Assembly (NCBI RefSeq): GCF_023806485.1
Contig: NZ_JAMSLR010000009.1
Span: 62,001 to 126,000, forward strand
Source: Thermalbibacter longus
GTDB lineage: Bacteria; Chloroflexota; Chloroflexia; Thermomicrobiales; Thermomicrobiaceae
DNA length: 64,000 bases
Direction of reading: 5' to 3'
The position numbers and the translations under genes are program-made. The notes under the pieces were generated by a model that saw only the letters and a list, made by a program, of their open reading frames with translations, was not told where the DNA came from and searched no databases. Every line of letters starts with the position of its first letter. Position 1 is the first letter of the stretch. Shown here one piece after another: positions 18,517 to 26,291 of the stretch.

Positions 18517-18558
18517 TGATGTTGTAGACATCATATACCAGATACCGACCGCTGTCAA
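18517..18558 (-). promoter_or_regulatory. Promoter and overlapping palindromic operator of the GntR catabolic operon
   Basis: On the minus strand TTGACA (18558-18553) and TATGAT (18535-18530) are exactly 17 bases apart, a near-consensus sigma-70 promoter. Overlapping the -10 box and the expected start site is TGATGT-N5-ACATCA (18517-18533), which also contains TTGTAGACAT, similar to the TTGTATACAA-like sites of FCD regulators. It ends 25 bases upstream of the regulator's GTG. Binding here would block polymerase, so simple autorepression is predicted. Confidence 0.75.
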
Positions 18559-18667
18559 GGCCCTACCCAGTCTCGGCGCCGGATATCAGGGGGGGGAGCA
18601 GCTCGAGGAGGGAGAGAGCAGCTGCGTGCCGCTCCGGCAGCGAGCTGCCTGTTTGGTAAGCAAGAGG

Positions 18668-18696
18668 TTGACAGGGCCGGTGGGCGGGAGTACGGT
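18668..18696 (+). promoter_or_regulatory. Promoter for the 3-hydroxyisobutyrate dehydrogenase-like gene
   Basis: TTGACA (18668-18673), 17 bases, then TACGGT (18691-18696), about 80 bases before ATG 18778. The -35 is consensus and the -10 weak. It fires away from the divergent GntR promoter. Confidence 0.45.
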
Positions 18697-18777
18697 GAGG
18701 GCGAGTTCGACAGACCATCGAGAGGATGAGGCGCTTCGATCGCTCGCAGGGAGCGGGCGCTGACTGGAGGTCGACCC

Positions 18778-19662
18778 ATGGCGACGATCGGATTCATCGG
18801 CCTGGGCAACATGGGCTTCCCGATGAGCCGCAACCTCCTGCGCGGCGGGCACCGGGTCGTCGGCTACGACATCGCCGCGCCGGCGCGCGAGCGGTTCGCG
18901 GCGGCCGGCGGCGAGGTGCGGCTGGGCGTGGCGGAAGTGGTTCGGGAAGCGGACGTGGTGTGCACGAGCCTGCCGGGACCAGTCGAGGTGGAGGAGGTCT
19001 ACCTCGGTCCAGGTGGCGTAGCCGAGACCGGCCGGGCGGGCCAACTGGCCATCGAGCTGAGCACGATCGGCCCGACGCTGGGCCGGCGAGTGGCCTCGAC
19101 GCTGGCAGAGAAGAGTGTGGGCTTTGTAGGCGCGCCGGTCTCCGGCGGAGTGGAGGGCGCTGAGGTCGCGACGCTGACCATCATGGCTGGGGGCTCGGCC
19201 GAAAGCTTCGCCCGGGCCGAGCCGCTCTTCGGCCTCCTGGGCAAGAACATCTTTCACGTGGGTGAAGACCCGGGGGCGGGGTATATCGTCAAGCTGCTCA
19301 ACAACTTCTTCATCGGCTTCTACACCGAGGCCGTGGCCGAGGCGCTAGCGCTAGCCGATCTCCTCGGGTTCGACAAGGAGAAGCTGTTCCAGATCCTCAA
19401 CGTGAGCTACGGCCGGAGCGGCATCTACCAGCGCAACTACGAGCTGTTCATCGCCAAGGAGCGCTACGAGCCGGGGTTCGCGCTGGGCCTGTTGCTCAAG
19501 GATCTCGCCCTGGCGCGGTCGATGGCCGAGGAGTTAGGGGCGCGACTCCCGATCTTCGAGCGCCTGCTGGAGGTGTACCGCCAGTCCGTGGAGGCCGACT
19601 TCGGGACGAGAGACATGGCCGCGCAATATCTCTATGTCAAGTCACTGCAAGGCGGGGCCTGA
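18778..19662 (+). CDS. NAD(P)-dependent beta-hydroxyacid dehydrogenase (3-hydroxyisobutyrate dehydrogenase family)
   Basis: This 294-residue protein has the N-terminal dinucleotide motif GFIGLGNMGFPMS (GxGxxG), the family signature region VGAPVSGGVEGAE at about 120-132, and the catalytic-lysine segment GAGYIVKLLNNFFIGF in the helical C-terminal domain. Such enzymes oxidise 3-hydroxyisobutyrate, tartronate semialdehyde or similar beta-hydroxyacids. ATG 18778 follows GGAGGTCGACCC. It is divergent from the GntR operon and has host-like GC content. Substrate assignment within the family is open. Confidence 0.88.
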   Translation: MATIGFIGLGNMGFPMSRNLLRGGHRVVGYDIAAPARERFAAAGGEVRLGVAEVVREADVVCTSLPGPVEVEEVYLGPGGVAETGRAGQLAIELSTIGPTLGRRVASTLAEKSVGFVGAPVSGGVEGAEVATLTIMAGGSAESFARAEPLFGLLGKNIFHVGEDPGAGYIVKLLNNFFIGFYTEAVAEALALADLLGFDKEKLFQILNVSYGRSGIYQRNYELFIAKERYEPGFALGLLLKDLALARSMAEELGARLPIFERLLEVYRQSVEADFGTRDMAAQYLYVKSLQGGA

Positions 19663-19791
19663 GCGACTCGGCGTGAGCGGCTACGGGCGCGCTGTCTTCC
19701 CCTGCCAAGCTCGGGGCTCGTCCGGGAGCTGTGCAGTGATGGAGCGAGCGGGCCGCGAGCAGCGCACCGTGGGTCGGCCCGGAGGCGGCGA

Positions 19792-19820
19792 CTCGCCGGA
19801 TACCCTGCTCCGCCGGCGAG
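19792..19820. terminator. Hairpin between convergent genes
   Basis: CTCGCCGG (19792-19799) and CCGGCGAG (19813-19820) form an 8-bp stem with a 13-base loop. It lies between the convergent dehydrogenase and unknown-protein genes. There is no T-run, so any terminator role would be Rho-aided or structural. Confidence 0.35.
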
Positions 19821-19841
19821 CGCGGTGGGCGGTCGCGCTCG

Positions 19842-20312
19842 TCAGGCCTTGCCCGACGATGTGAGCACGAACTCCACCGTCTGGCCGGGAGTCAGGCCGC
19901 GCTCCGCACCGTGGGCCAGGCGGTCAGCGCGCACGACGATGTTGAGGTGGTTCGGCTCGTGTGAGGTATCGAAGCCAGCGACCACGCCGACAGTCTCGCC
20001 GGCGATCGAGCACGTGTCCCCGACGATGACGATCCCGCCGGTCGGAAAGCGCACGAAGCCGAGGTAGGCCGCGCGCTGCACGGTCTTGCCGGGTTGGGCA
20101 TCGGGCTCGTCGGTGACGGCCAGCTCGGCTATCGAGCCGTCCGGAAAGGCGCGCGAGCCGACCGGTTCGAGCTCCAGCCCGCGTCGTTCGAAGGTGACGC
20201 GCAGGACAGCGACGAGCTGGCCGCGGAGCGGCGCCTTGGCTGCGAAGGGCTGTGGCGGCACGATCCCCAGGGCATAGGGGTCGCGTGTGCGCTCTGGATC
20301 CTTCCCGCTCAT
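19842..20312 (-). CDS. Conserved-looking protein of unknown function
   Basis: The 156-residue protein is taken from ATG 20312, which has GGAGG five bases upstream; an ATG at 20375 would add 21 residues without such a site. No family is recognised with confidence. The product is soluble, beta-rich by appearance, with GKTVQRAAYLGFVRFPTGG, GIVIVGDTCSI and FDTSHEPNHLNIVV as its most patterned segments. There is no signal peptide, membrane helix or Cys motif. It lies head-to-head with the proline-racemase-like gene, which suggests but does not prove a link to the same pathway. Confidence 0.65.
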   Translation of the reverse strand: MSGKDPERTRDPYALGIVPPQPFAAKAPLRGQLVAVLRVTFERRGLELEPVGSRAFPDGSIAELAVTDEPDAQPGKTVQRAAYLGFVRFPTGGIVIVGDTCSIAGETVGVVAGFDTSHEPNHLNIVVRADRLAHGAERGLTPGQTVEFVLTSSGKA

Positions 20313-20501
20313 CTTCCCTCCGCGCTCATCAGGCCTAGCAGTCCCTCGAACGAGCTGCAGCCATCTGTCCTGCACTCGCGCTGCCTCTCACCGGCAGCCT
20401 AGCAGGCCAGGGCGGACCAGTGCAAGGTGGATGCCGGCCCATCGATCGCTCGGATTGGAACGGTCCGCCTTCCACGGCTCTGATAGTCATGTTTTGGCGG
20501 G

Positions 20502-20530
20502 TTGCAGGTGCCTGCTCCAGCGCGTAGGAT
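20502..20530 (+). promoter_or_regulatory. Promoter for the proline-racemase-family gene
   Basis: TTGCAG (20502-20507), 17 bases, TAGGAT (20525-20530), 47 bases before ATG 20578. Arrangement and spacing match the tRNA-Lys promoter at 51904. Confidence 0.45.
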
Positions 20531-20577
20531 GCGGCAAGCGGGAGGGATCGTGGCCAGGGAGGGAGAGGAGCGAGGCA

Positions 20578-21618
20578 ATGTTCGGGCATGCGCGTCACGT
20601 GCTCCACGTCTGGGACTACCACCACGGGCAGGCGACGAGGATCGTGGTCGGTGGCTGCCCGCCGCTGCCAGGCAAGACGATGGCCGAGAAGCAGGCCTAC
20701 CTGGCCGAGCGGTACGACCACCTGCGGGCGCTGATCTGTCGCGAGCCGCGCGGGCATCGGAACATGCTCGGCGCCTTCCTTACCGAACCGGCCACCCCGG
20801 GCTGTGATGCCGGGGTGATCTTCGTTCACCCCGATGGCTACTTCGAGGCCTGCGGCGACTCTACTTTCAGCGTCGCGGTCGCGCTGGTCGAGAGCGGCAT
20901 GGCCCCGCGACAGCTCGAGGACGGCGAGCAGTTGCTGCGGCTCGACACGGTGCTGGGGCCGGTGCCGGTGACGGTGGAGCTGGCCGGCGGGCGCGTGCGC
21001 TCGGTCACTATGCGCAGCGGCTGGTCGCACGCGCTCGGAGCGACCACCCTGGAAGTCGAGGGGCTGGGCGCCGTGCAGGCCGAGCTGGCGTGGGGCGGCC
21101 TGCTCTACGCCTTCGTGCCCGCGGCTACGGTTGGCTTGCGGCTGGGCCCGGATATCGCCCCGAGTGAACGGGAACAGGTGCTGGATACCGGCACGCGAAT
21201 CTGGCGGGCGGCTCGCGAGCAGGCGCGCGCCGACGTGCCCAGCGTGCAGGCAGGCCGGCCGGTCGACCTGATCACGCTGTACGAGGACGTCGACGCGCAG
21301 GGGCGCCCGATGCCGCCGGGAGATGGGCAGCCGGCCGGTTCCCGCGTGGCGAACTTCTACGCGCCTCGCACTATGGGGCGCACGCCCTCCGGCACCGGCA
21401 CTGCGGCGCGGGTGGCCCTGCTGCACCAGGCCGGCCGACTGCCGCTGGGTGCGGAGTTCTACCACGAGAGCCCGCTCGGCCTGCGCTTCACCGCGCGGAC
21501 GGTGGCTGCCGGCACCGAAGGCGTCGTCTCCGAGATCTCGACGATGTCCTATTGTATGGGGATCGCGACGCTGGTACTCAGGGACGACGACCCCTTCCAC
21601 GAGGGGTTCGCGATCTGA
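20578..21618 (+). CDS. Proline racemase / hydroxyproline epimerase-dehydratase superfamily protein, atypical active site
   Basis: This 346-residue protein starts at ATG 20578 behind GAGAGGAGCGAGG. It belongs to the PLP-independent proline racemase superfamily. The first active-site motif is EACGDST with Cys92, where family members usually have CGHGT; the second is RTPSGTGTAARVALL with Ser271 where racemases have Cys. A single catalytic Cys with Ser or Thr at the second site is known from trans-3-hydroxyproline dehydratases, so a dehydratase or an untested reaction is more likely than proline racemisation. The Asp after CG in place of His is a further departure. It is cytoplasmic and lies next to an amide-hydrolysing M20 enzyme. 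Confidence 0.85.
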   Translation: MFGHARHVLHVWDYHHGQATRIVVGGCPPLPGKTMAEKQAYLAERYDHLRALICREPRGHRNMLGAFLTEPATPGCDAGVIFVHPDGYFEACGDSTFSVAVALVESGMAPRQLEDGEQLLRLDTVLGPVPVTVELAGGRVRSVTMRSGWSHALGATTLEVEGLGAVQAELAWGGLLYAFVPAATVGLRLGPDIAPSEREQVLDTGTRIWRAAREQARADVPSVQAGRPVDLITLYEDVDAQGRPMPPGDGQPAGSRVANFYAPRTMGRTPSGTGTAARVALLHQAGRLPLGAEFYHESPLGLRFTARTVAAGTEGVVSEISTMSYCMGIATLVLRDDDPFHEGFAI

Positions 21619-21690
21619 GTCCTCGGAGGCCGATCAGGCTCTGCCGGCGACCACGAGGGGTAACCGCGCTGGAGCGCTCGCCTGGCCATC

Positions 21691-22929
21691 CTAGTAGGCC
21701 ACGCGATGCAGCCCGGCTGTCAAGACCTGGATGCCGGCTACGGCGTCCTCAGTCGTGGTGAACTCGGCTGGGGTATGGCTGCGGCCTCCCACGCTCCGGA
21801 CGAACACCATCGCCACCCGGGCGATATGCGCCATCCGCTGGGCATCGTGCACCGCCCCGCTGGGCATGGTCGTCACCGGGATCTCCTGTTCGGCCGCAGC
21901 GTCGAGGAAGAGCTGGACGAGTTCAGGGTCGGAGGAGCACGGCGGATGGCTCGTCGTGATCCGCCAGCTCACCTCGCGGCCATGGCGCTGAGCGATCGAG
22001 CGCAGGGTCTCCTCGTGGGCGGCGCAGAGTTCGGATAGGGCTGCGGGGTCGGGATGCCGGACATCGATGGTGAAACTGACCTTCTCTGGGACGATGGCGG
22101 GAAAGTTGGGCTCGACCAGCACCCGTCCAACGGTGGTCACGGCCGGACGACCGATCTCGCGTGCCCGGGCGATGACCGCGCTGATCATCTCAGCGGCGGC
22201 CGGCATCGGATCCTGGCGCAGATCCATCGGCATGGCGCCGGCATGGTCGGCGCGACCGCGAACCTCGACCAGGTAGTGGCGGATTCCCGGGAAGCCGGTC
22301 ACGACTGCGACCGGGAGCCCCTGTTGCTCGAGGATCGGGCCCTGCTCCACGTGGAGCTCGATGAAGACGTCGATGTCGTCTCGCTTCGCCTCCGGAATGC
22401 GGCGGGGATCGAGCCCGACCGCGCGCATGGCGTCGGCAATCGTGACGCCATCGTAGTCGCGCAGCGTCTCGGGCTCGTCGGGGCCGATGAGGCCAGTCAC
22501 GGCGCGCGATCCCCAGAAGTTGGTGGCCGGGAAGCGGCTCGACTCCTCCTCGCAGAAAGAGACGAGCTCGAGTGTGCGCCGGGGCGTGCCGAACCGCTCG
22601 CGGAGCGTCCGGAGAGCGACGAGTCCAGCGATGACGCCGAGCGCGCCGTCGAAGCGCCCGCCTGGCGCCTGGGAGTCGATGTGCGACCCGGTGACGATAC
22701 TCGGCCCTCCCTCGAGCCCTTCGAGCCGAGCCCAAACGTTGCCGACCGCGTCTTGTCGAGCGTGGAGGCCAGACTCCTCGGCCCAGCGCATGACCTGCTG
22801 CTGAGCTCCGACCCACTCCGGCGTATACACCTTGCGGACGACGCCGGTGTCGCCCCAGGCGCCGTAGCGCGCGAGCTCGTGGAGCAAGCGCTCGACGAGC
22901 TCGGCGTCGATCGCGATTGTCTCGCTCAT
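21691..22929 (-). CDS. M20 zinc hydrolase of the hydantoinase/carbamoylase (N-carbamoyl-L-amino acid hydrolase, allantoate amidohydrolase) family
   Basis: This 412-residue protein begins MSETIAIDAE at ATG 22929, behind GGGGAGGGAGCAG. Metal and catalytic motifs are complete: TGSHIDSQAPGGRFDGALG, FCEEESSRF, ELHVEQGPILE, and SHTPAEF near the C-terminus. This set separates the carbamoylase/beta-ureidopropionase/allantoate amidohydrolase group from M20 peptidases. It removes a carbamoyl or similar group from an amino acid. No hydantoinase gene is in the window, though two racemase-family genes are. It is convergent with the proline-racemase-like gene. Confidence 0.88.
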   Translation of the reverse strand: MSETIAIDAELVERLLHELARYGAWGDTGVVRKVYTPEWVGAQQQVMRWAEESGLHARQDAVGNVWARLEGLEGGPSIVTGSHIDSQAPGGRFDGALGVIAGLVALRTLRERFGTPRRTLELVSFCEEESSRFPATNFWGSRAVTGLIGPDEPETLRDYDGVTIADAMRAVGLDPRRIPEAKRDDIDVFIELHVEQGPILEQQGLPVAVVTGFPGIRHYLVEVRGRADHAGAMPMDLRQDPMPAAAEMISAVIARAREIGRPAVTTVGRVLVEPNFPAIVPEKVSFTIDVRHPDPAALSELCAAHEETLRSIAQRHGREVSWRITTSHPPCSSDPELVQLFLDAAAEQEIPVTTMPSGAVHDAQRMAHIARVAMVFVRSVGGRSHTPAEFTTTEDAVAGIQVLTAGLHRVAY

Positions 22930-23462
22930 CTGCTCCCTCCCCTCGTGGCTCGACCCTCTGGCCCATTGTGCCGCCGAACGGCCCGCGAGTCCAGGACGGC
23001 AAGCGAAGTCCGGTGTGGGAGCATTCGACCACTGTATCCCACCCCTTAGGGAGAACGCTGCGTTCAGAGTGTGGCGTCCTCCATACGGTAAACACTCATC
23101 CGATGCCGCTGTGACCGGGTCACGCATCACGCTGGAGGCAGCATAGAGTGAGCTTTATTGCAGTAAACCTGTCCGGTTGCCTGGAGAGTTCCAGCCTAAA
23201 GCAAAACGAGCGGTTACAGGCCCAATGGGGCATGGCCGCACCGGTGACCGAGGGTACGAGCGTCGACTGATAGTCGGGACTCGTTGGCGAGAAGCCGCGA
23301 GCGATGTACCCTACACAGGCCAGACAGGCGAGCGAGGGACTCCTCTTCGCGAAGCGAACCCGGAGGAGAGCGTAGCCTGGCGGGTGTGCTAGCGCGCTTA
23401 GTCGGCCGGCAAGAGGGCGTGCACCGGCATGCATAGCCCGACGACTGTCGGGTAGAGCCCAG
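22930..23462. other. Gene-free stretch with a run of hairpins (possible structured RNA)
   Basis: No credible gene. Perfect or near-perfect stems follow each other: GAACGC-T-GCGTTC (23053-23065), GTGACC-G-GGTCAC (23111-23123), CTGGA-GAGT-TCCAG (23181-23194), GCCC-AATG-GGGC (23220-23231), a two-part stem ACGAG/CTCGT enclosing CGACT-GAT-AGTCG (23256-23284), CTCCTC-TTCGC-GAA-GCGAA-GAGGAG (23340-23368, with a CCCG bulge) and CCCGAC-GACT-GTCGGG (23437-23452). The last lies 11 bases after the 3' end of tRNA-Lys on the minus strand and may end that transcript. RNase P and tmRNA signature sequences were looked for and not found. Confidence 0.4.
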
Positions 23463-23538
23463 TGGTAGGCCGGGTGGGAATCGAACCCACAACCCGCGGA
23501 TTAAAAGTCCGCTGCTCTGCCAGTTGAGCTACCGGCCC
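23463..23538 (-). tRNA. trnK: tRNA-Lys (anticodon TTT), CCA encoded
   Basis: On the minus strand the cloverleaf runs from GGGCCGG at 23538. The acceptor stem pairs GGGCCGG with CCGGCCT (one G-T pair). The D-arm holds AGCTCAACTGGCAGAGC, the anticodon arm is GCGGA-CTTTTAA-TCCGC, and the T-arm is GTGGG-TTCGATT-CCCAC. Discriminator A is at 23466 and CCA is encoded at 23465-23463. A TAGAAT box upstream (about 23570) could be its -10, but no good -35 is seen. Confidence 0.97.
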
Positions 23539-24065
23539 GAGGCGTACGACACCCCGCGCACAACCTCATTCTACCACTACGGCACCCTCGCTCTCCGCTT
23601 CCCGGCGCCGCAGCCCGCTCGACCCGGCGGTGCCTCGCCGGCTCCCGGCCCGCTCGAGCCCGCGATCCGGTGGCCCGGGAGCCACGCATCGAGCGCGTGC
23701 CTGCGCCCGCCCTGCCGGTCATGCCCTCCCGGCACCGCCGAGCCCTGGCCTGGCGCCAGGGCCCGGCGCGGGCGGTCGCTTGCGGCATCCCTGTCGAACC
23801 CAGCAAGCTCGTGGATTCCTGGCGTCCGGAAACCTTTCTAGAATGCGCGCTGCATGCATCGACCGTCTCCCGGGGAGCGAGGCCAGTCCCGTGACGCGCT
23901 GGTCGTATCAAGAGCGGACGGCGCAGTCCCGCCAGCCGTGCGGTACGCTGTACCTGTGATGCCGCCAGCAGGCGATGCCGTGGCGGGTATACTCCGGCGG
24001 CTCGGTAGACCGGCAGCGGCACGGGTCAGCTACCGGGTCGACGCGAATCCAGAGAGGCAGGCACG
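23539..24065. other. Intergenic, no gene recognised
   Basis: This is 527 bases of GC-rich sequence between tRNA-Lys and a small plus-strand gene. Open frames here have no domain-like composition and overlap each other on both strands. A TATACT hexamer near 23992 could serve the gene at 24066, without a recognisable -35. Confidence 0.5.
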
Positions 24066-24320
24066 ATGACGATCGACGAGGCGACTGCCCTCCGCCTGGC
24101 GGGTGAAGCTGTGGATCGGGCGGGTGGCAGTCGTCACATCTATCGCAATCCACGTCACCCCTTCGCGCCCAACGCGATCCGCTCCTTCGAGATCGAGGGG
24201 TACCGGGTGGTAGTCCGGTTCGGCGAGATCAGCAGCCCGGCCATCGTCGAGGTCGAAGGCTGGGTGTTCGAGATCCAGGAAGAGGGGTTGATCACGCTCT
24301 TCCGTCCCTCCCGGGAGTGA
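24066..24320 (+). CDS. Small protein of unknown function, possibly PepSY-like fold
   Basis: This 84-residue protein starts at ATG 24066 after GAGGCAGGCACG. It opens with an amphipathic helix (TIDEATALRLAGEAVDRAG) and then three or four beta strands (SFEIEGYRVVVRFGE, AIVEVEGWVFEIQEEGLITLFRP). A helix followed by an antiparallel sheet of this size resembles single PepSY-like or similar small alpha/beta domains, but no motif settles this. There is no signal peptide. It precedes the DUF92 gene by 94 bases on the same strand. Confidence 0.65.
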   Translation: MTIDEATALRLAGEAVDRAGGSRHIYRNPRHPFAPNAIRSFEIEGYRVVVRFGEISSPAIVEVEGWVFEIQEEGLITLFRPSRE

Positions 24321-24414
24321 GGACGACGGTGGATCGACACCTCGCGCGCTCGGCCGGGGTGCGCACGGTGGCAAGATATCCGGGCGATCGAACGGGAACC
24401 GGGCGGAGGCAGGC

Positions 24415-25248
24415 GTGGTGCCCGAGAGCTTGATCGGCCGGCTCGCGCTCGGCCTGGCGCTCAGCGCAGCCATCGCCGGGGCCGGAGTCTGGCGCCGGGC
24501 GCTGACCTGGAGCGGGGCTGCCGGGGCGCTGGTGTCCGGCACCATCGTCTTCGGGCTCGGCGGGCTAGCTTGGGCCGTCCCGATGGTCGCCCTCTTCGTG
24601 TCGGGCAGCGCGCTCTCGGCGCTGGGACGCGAGCGCAAGCGCGCGCTCGGCGAAGTCGCGGCCAAGGGCGCCCGGCGCGACCTCATGCAGGTGCTGGCCA
24701 ACGGCGGAGCCGCGACCGCGCTTGCGCTGGCCGCGGGCTCGGCCGGCCTGGCTACGTCGCTCTTCCCTGCCTATCTAGGGGTTCTCGCCGCGGTCACGGC
24801 TGATACCTGGTCGACCGAGATCGGCGGGCTGAGCCGTCGCCCGCCGCGGCTGGTCACGACGCTGGCCGTCGTGCCGCCAGGGACGGCCGGCGGGGTCACC
24901 CCGCTGGGCCTGCTCGCAGCGACGGCCGGCGGACTCTGGATCGGCGCGGTCGGCTGGCTCTCCCTCCTGCTGGAGGGCGGGCCGGCAGCGATCGGGCTGG
25001 GTGCCGCGCTCGCGCTCGGCGCGCTGGCGGGGCTGGCGGGATCGCTCGTCGACAGCGTGCTCGGGGCGACGGTGCAGGAGGTGCGCTGGTGCCCTGCCTG
25101 CCAGGCGGCCACGGAGGCAGCGGTGCATCGCTGCGGAGCTCCGTCTTTGCCTCATCGCGGCTGGCCAGGGCTGACCAACGACGCGGTGAACTTCCTAGCC
25201 TCGCTCATCGGGATTCCGGTCGGGCTCTCGGTGGCGATGCTGGCGTGA
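24415..25248 (+). CDS. DUF92 family integral membrane protein
   Basis: This 277-residue protein starts at GTG 24415 (GGAGGCAGGC upstream). It has about six or seven membrane helices and the family landmarks WSGAAGALVSGTIVFG, GERKRA-type loop, AAVTADTWSTEIGGLSRRPPRLVTT and GSLVDSVLGATVQ. DUF92 includes plant VTE6 (phytyl phosphate kinase), so a prenyl-phosphate kinase activity is possible, though bacterial members are mostly untested. Two Cys pairs near the C-terminus (CPACQ and HRCGAP) are additional and could bind metal. Confidence 0.85.
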   Translation: MVPESLIGRLALGLALSAAIAGAGVWRRALTWSGAAGALVSGTIVFGLGGLAWAVPMVALFVSGSALSALGRERKRALGEVAAKGARRDLMQVLANGGAATALALAAGSAGLATSLFPAYLGVLAAVTADTWSTEIGGLSRRPPRLVTTLAVVPPGTAGGVTPLGLLAATAGGLWIGAVGWLSLLLEGGPAAIGLGAALALGALAGLAGSLVDSVLGATVQEVRWCPACQAATEAAVHRCGAPSLPHRGWPGLTNDAVNFLASLIGIPVGLSVAMLA

Positions 25249-25296
25249 TCGCTCGGTGCCACTCGCCGAATCTGCTCGCTGCCGTGGTGCAGGAGA

Positions 25297-25442
25297 CCCC
25301 CGCCCGACCAGCCGCCAGTGGCCAGGTGGAGGACTTGCCCACTGGCTGGGCTCGAAGCTCGAGGTTGCCTGCCCTCAGGGCACCCTCCGCCCCGGACGGC
25401 GCCGAAGGCGACGTGGCTAGCTCCCTGGCTGGTCGGCAGGGG
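25297..25442. other. Multi-branched inverted-repeat element between convergent genes
   Basis: An outer stem pairs CCCCCGCCCGACCAGCC (25297-25313) with GGCTGGTCGGCAGGGG (25427-25442), about 15 pairs with one mismatch and one bulge. It encloses GCCAGTGG (25314-25321) pairing with CCACTGGC (25339-25346) and a tight TGCCCT-C-AGGGCA stem near 25370. The remaining 25249-25296 and 25443-25564 hold no gene. Since the flanking genes converge, it is either a shared 3' structure or a free-standing RNA. Confidence 0.45.
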
Positions 25443-25564
25443 CGACTACGTATGCGACCACCTCCCCTGTGTTGCGGCGGCCTGCCTGGAATCCCGGCTG
25501 CCTGGGGCGGGCCCGGTGTCAGAGGTCTTCCGCTCTCCCTCCCGGCGTCACTGGCGGCGGATCG

Positions 25565-26236
25565 CTAGCTCAGGTCGGCCAGAACGTCTTCCGGCTCCTT
25601 GCGCAGGCCGAGGAAGATCGGCGTATCGAGCTGGGTGTAGCGGCGCACCTCGGCGGCGCGGAGCCGCTGCACCATCGTCACCAGCGTGGCGACGTCGTCG
25701 TCTTCGAGGGCGACGATGAACTCCTGATCCTGCACTCCGAAGGAGTTGACCGTATTGGTGAGGACGCTCGGGAACTCGTCGCCGAGTCGCCCGTGCTCGA
25801 TCATCAGCTCGCGCCGGCGCTCGAACGGCAGCAGGTACCACTCCGGCGTCTTGATGAACGGATAGACGCTCAGGTACCGCTTGGGGGGTACGCCGCGCAG
25901 GAAGGCTGGCCCGTGGGTGGGGTCGTACTGCGAGGCTCCGGCGACGCCGAGGTAGGCGTAGCGCATCTCCAGCGCCTGCCCCAGCGGTGTCCGGTTGAGC
26001 GCGACCGCGAGTCGCTGCAGGCGCTCCGGGTCGTCGGCCAGCAGCCAGAGGATCAGGTCGACGTCGGCGCGAAAGCCGATGGTCGAGTAGGCTCCCCGCA
26101 GGCGCACGTCCTCGGTATCGCCCAGCACCCGCAGGAACCGCTCGCGAGCTGCTCCCTGAGCGTCCGGCGGCAGCTCCCGCCAGCGCGGCGTCGCCTTGTA
26201 GAGCCAGAAGACTGTGTAGACCGGCTGTGCGCTCAT
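25565..26236 (-). CDS. hemQ: Coproheme decarboxylase HemQ (chlorite dismutase family)
   Basis: This 223-residue protein is taken from ATG 26236 (MSAQPVYTVFWLYK). It has the HemQ/Cld ferredoxin-like repeat and the characteristic stretch SVYPFIKTPEWYLLPFERR followed by ELMIEHGRLG. The Tyr of YPFIK matches the catalytic Tyr of HemQ and the His of MIEHG matches the proximal haem ligand region. The Arg needed for chlorite breakdown is not evident. It would perform the last step of the coproporphyrin-dependent haem pathway in the cytoplasm. It follows the M16 peptidase gene 55 bases downstream on the same strand. Confidence 0.85.
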   Translation of the reverse strand: MSAQPVYTVFWLYKATPRWRELPPDAQGAARERFLRVLGDTEDVRLRGAYSTIGFRADVDLILWLLADDPERLQRLAVALNRTPLGQALEMRYAYLGVAGASQYDPTHGPAFLRGVPPKRYLSVYPFIKTPEWYLLPFERRRELMIEHGRLGDEFPSVLTNTVNSFGVQDQEFIVALEDDDVATLVTMVQRLRAAEVRRYTQLDTPIFLGLRKEPEDVLADLS

Positions 26237-26291
26237 CTTCCCGTGCTCCCCGTCAGTCGGCCAGCGGAGGGCGATCTCCCTCCCAGCCAGA

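Noticed and set aside
23131-23462. RNase P RNA or tmRNA
   Set aside because: The conserved GAGGAAAGUCC-type core and the tmRNA tRNA-like end and tag sequence were not found on either strand.
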